Below the pieces are notes generated by a model. It made no database searches. It was not told where the DNA came from and saw only the letters and a list, made by a program, of their open reading frames with translations. From Candidatus Bodocaedibacter vickermanii (GTDB lineage Bacteria; Pseudomonadota; Alphaproteobacteria; UBA6184), in the NCBI RefSeq assembly GCF_014896945.1, contig NZ_CP054719.1, forward strand, positions 481,153 through 545,152: a stretch of 64,000 nt of DNA, given 5' to 3'. Below, piece by piece: positions 62,121-64,000 of this stretch (position 1 is its first letter; every line of letters begins with the position of its first letter). The position numbers were made by a program, and so were the translations under genes.

Positions 62121-62400
62121 GCTAAATCTACCTTACTTGTTACATTGTATGTCACTATAGCAGATCTTGTAAAAAAATAAAAGCCCATGGCATTGTATAT
62201 AAAAACCTCAATAATTAGAATGCGGGAAGTGGTGTTTTGAACAAATAAATAGTGCTTTAAGCTTGAGAGAGGGAGGAGTGCTGCCCTCTATAACTGAACA
62301 AAATAAACTAAAATTGTCATAAAAAATGTCGCCTAACAAGAAATAGATTGCACTGATTATAAGTAACAGGTAAAATTAAATATAAATTTTAGAGCGTACT

Positions 62401-62961
62401 ATGTTTATCCAGACAGAAGAAACCCCAAACCCAAATACTTTAAAATTCCTACCAGGAAAATTAGTGATGGGAGCAGGTACAATTGATTTTCGCACAAAAG
62501 AGGCTGCAAAACGGTCGCCTTTGGCGTCTAAATTGTTTGATATCAATGGGGTCTCAGGCGTTTTCTTAGGATCTAATTTTATTTCCATTTCAAAGGAAAC
62601 ATCTATAGAGTGGTCGACATTAATACCTTATATTATTGAAGGTGTAACCATCCACTTTTCAAGTCAGACCCCCATATTGAATGGGTTGCTTGATACAAAA
62701 ACATCACCCTCTCCCTTTGAAACCCTGGATCCACTTTCAAAACAAATTGTGGAAATTTTAGAAACTCGTGTTCGTCCAGCTGTTGCTCAAGACGGCGGTG
62801 ACATTACATTTGAAAAGTTTATTGATGGTGTAGTATATTTACAAATGAAGGGTGCGTGCTCGGGCTGTCCAAGCTCAGCAGTTACCTTGAAAAACGGCAT
62901 TGAAAATATGCTGCGTCACTATGTCCCTGAAGTAAAAGAAGTTCGGGCAATAACCATATAA
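62401..62961 (+). CDS. nfuA: NFU-type iron-sulfur cluster scaffold
   Basis: The protein has an N-terminal Nfu_N domain (MFIQTEETPNPNTLKFLPG) and a C-terminal NifU-like domain with C153-S-G-C156 in GACSGCPSSAVTLKNGIE, the residues that hold a [4Fe-4S] cluster. This two-domain layout is the alphaproteobacterial and mitochondrial NFU1 type. It delivers clusters to apoproteins. The gap upstream (62121-62400) shows no gene. greA follows by 21 bases. Confidence 0.93.
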   Translation: MFIQTEETPNPNTLKFLPGKLVMGAGTIDFRTKEAAKRSPLASKLFDINGVSGVFLGSNFISISKETSIEWSTLIPYIIEGVTIHFSSQTPILNGLLDTKTSPSPFETLDPLSKQIVEILETRVRPAVAQDGGDITFEKFIDGVVYLQMKGACSGCPSSAVTLKNGIENMLRHYVPEVKEVRAITI

Positions 62962-62982
62962 TTTATTGAAGAGGAACACTCC

Positions 62983-63456
62983 ATGGAAAAGTTACCCATG
63001 ACTCGTGAAGGATTTGAAAAGTTACAGAATGAATTAAAACAATTAAAAACTGTTGACCGTCACGAAGTAATTAAGGCTATTGCTTCTGCGCGCGAATTAG
63101 GCGATCTTTCAGAGAATGCTGAATATCATGCCGCTCGTGAACGTCAAGGCTTTATAGAAGGTCGCATTGCTGAATTAGAAGATAAACTAGCCAGAGCCGA
63201 CGTAATTGATGTTAAGCTATTAAATGGAACTAGCGTAAAGTTTGGCGCCAGTGTAAAGTTAATTGATGAAGATACCGAAGAAGCTGTTGCTTACCAAATC
63301 GTGGGCGACGATGAAAGCAATTTAAGCAAAGGGAAAATATCCTTATCTTCTCCCTTAGCAAAAGCATTAATTGGAAAAGAGTCCGGAGATTCTGTAGACG
63401 TGCGCACTCCTGGTGGTGTAAAGTCTTATGAAATTATTGAGGTTGCATTCCATTAA
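62983..63456 (+). CDS. greA: Transcription elongation factor GreA
   Basis: GreA rescues arrested RNA polymerase by stimulating transcript cleavage. The N-terminal coiled coil has the tip sequence [20 protein letters not shown] with the two acidic catalytic residues, and the C-terminal FKBP-like domain has [15 protein letters not shown] and [25 protein letters not shown] is the ribosome binding site. The length of 157 is normal. Confidence 0.97.
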   Translation: MEKLPMTREGFEKLQNELKQLKTVDRHEVIKAIASARELGDLSENAEYHAARERQGFIEGRIAELEDKLARADVIDVKLLNGTSVKFGASVKLIDEDTEEAVAYQIVGDDESNLSKGKISLSSPLAKALIGKESGDSVDVRTPGGVKSYEIIEVAFH

Positions 63457-63462
63457 TTCAAT

Positions 63463-63536
63463 TGGGGGATAGTTTAGCGGTAGAACACCCGGCTCTGGAC
63501 CGGGTAACCTAGGTTCGAATCCTAGTCCCCCAGCCA
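63463..63536 (+). tRNA. tRNA-Gln (CTG)
   Basis: TGGGGGA pairs with TCCCCCA. The anticodon stem CCCGG/CCGGG encloses CTCTGGA with anticodon CTG, and the T arm is CTAGGTTCGAATCCTAG. CCA is encoded. It lies six bases after greA, so the two may share a transcript. Confidence 0.96.
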
Positions 63537-63561
63537 GCACCGTTTTAGACACACTTTCAGA

Positions 63562-63954
63562 TCATGCAGCTTCTGAAAAAATCTTTTTTAGAAATTCAAA
63601 ATTATCTTTTGTAAACCCACCATTTAAGTCTTCAGGTTTAAAGCGACCGCTCGGCAAAATAACCTGTTGAAGCGCTAAATACAATGCGTATAATGTTTCT
63701 ATTGAATACTTACCCTCATTAAATCCTAAAGCATAATGAACATCTCGTGCATTTTGAATGTTTTCACCATTAAAAAAGCTATACGCTGCGCAAACGCGTG
63801 GCGAATCTTTATCAAACTCTATTGATCTCGCCTTAACAATTAGCTGCTCAAGTGACGATACCACTGCACCATTGTTATTGTCAGTTGTTAAATCAGCTCC
63901 CAGAATTGGACTGAATCCCATAATAAGTGTTAATAATAAAGTAGCTTTCTTCAT
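63562..63954 (-). CDS. Small secreted protein, unknown
   Basis: I start at the second ATG, because GGGAG is seven bases before it and only two bases before the first. The signal peptide MKKATLLLTLIMGFSPILGA is clear. The mature domain of about 110 residues is mostly helical (SIETLYALYLALQQVILPSGRF) with one Cys. No family is recognised. Its first gene neighbours lie outside the window. Confidence 0.7.
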   Translation of the reverse strand: MKKATLLLTLIMGFSPILGADLTTDNNNGAVVSSLEQLIVKARSIEFDKDSPRVCAAYSFFNGENIQNARDVHYALGFNEGKYSIETLYALYLALQQVILPSGRFKPEDLNGGFTKDNFEFLKKIFSEAA

Positions 63955-64000
63955 GAACATTCTCCCTTAATTAAACTTAAAAAGTTTATGAGGGATTTAT

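Overview
The window is an AT-rich bacterial chromosome segment with no plasmid, phage or insertion-sequence genes. Gene content and order point to an alphaproteobacterium. The strings rpoZ-rel-acpS-lepB-rnc-era, rpsB-tsf-pyrH-frr-uppS-cdsA, surA-rsmA and mraZ-rsmH-ftsL-ftsI are alphaproteobacterial in order, and ribosomal protein L33 is the zinc-free type. Two AmpG-like importers, a Fic protein, a papain-like protease, a secreted NADAR protein, a secreted phospholipase-D-fold protein and many small signal-peptide proteins without recognised family suggest a host-associated lineage, perhaps of the Holosporales kind. That placement is inference, not something the sequence proves.

Layout: 1-2600 holds an RlpA-like lipoprotein and a long repeat-rich gap with a possible structured RNA. 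2614-8442 holds a frameshifted ATPase, prmC, the mraZ-rsmH-ftsL-ftsI division cluster and an outer-membrane barrel. 8631-16256 holds a secreted S9 peptidase, a tandemly duplicated family of small secreted proteins in divergent pairs, and surA. 16425-25376 holds rsmA, murF/murE (detached from the division cluster), fabI-rpe, a chemoreceptor and an MFS carrier. 25568-33364 holds a coiled-coil secreted protein, two AmpG-like carriers behind typA, and a papain-like protease paired with a barrel-tailed lipoprotein. 33754-37115 is ftsE-ftsX-plsC-aldolase. 37465-44629 is accessory-rich: rsfS, tRNA-Lys, Fic, photolyase, L33, PLD-fold nuclease, Sel1 protein and secreted NADAR protein. 44656-51262 is the rpsB-to-cdsA translation and lipid operon, then dcd-murA. 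51661-63954 holds an aminotransferase with a YheO-type regulator, three DUF2628 membrane paralogues, a lipoprotein, the era-to-rpoZ string, an NFU-type Fe-S protein, greA, and tRNAs Glu and Gln.

The most distinctive signal is non-coding. A dispersed family of 15-17 bp palindromes sits in a conserved frame, and matched changes in both arms keep the hairpin while its sequence varies. A second element of about 180 bp occurs twice (33434-33613 and 42246-42428) with conserved stems and variable loops. Other points for follow-up are the 1385-bp duplication of divergent secreted-protein pairs, the secreted NADAR protein, the protease/lipoprotein pair, a Fic gene preceded by a 30-bp palindrome, and MraZ-type boxes inside the mraZ promoter spacer. 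All identifications were made by reading motifs and gene order; no database search was possible.
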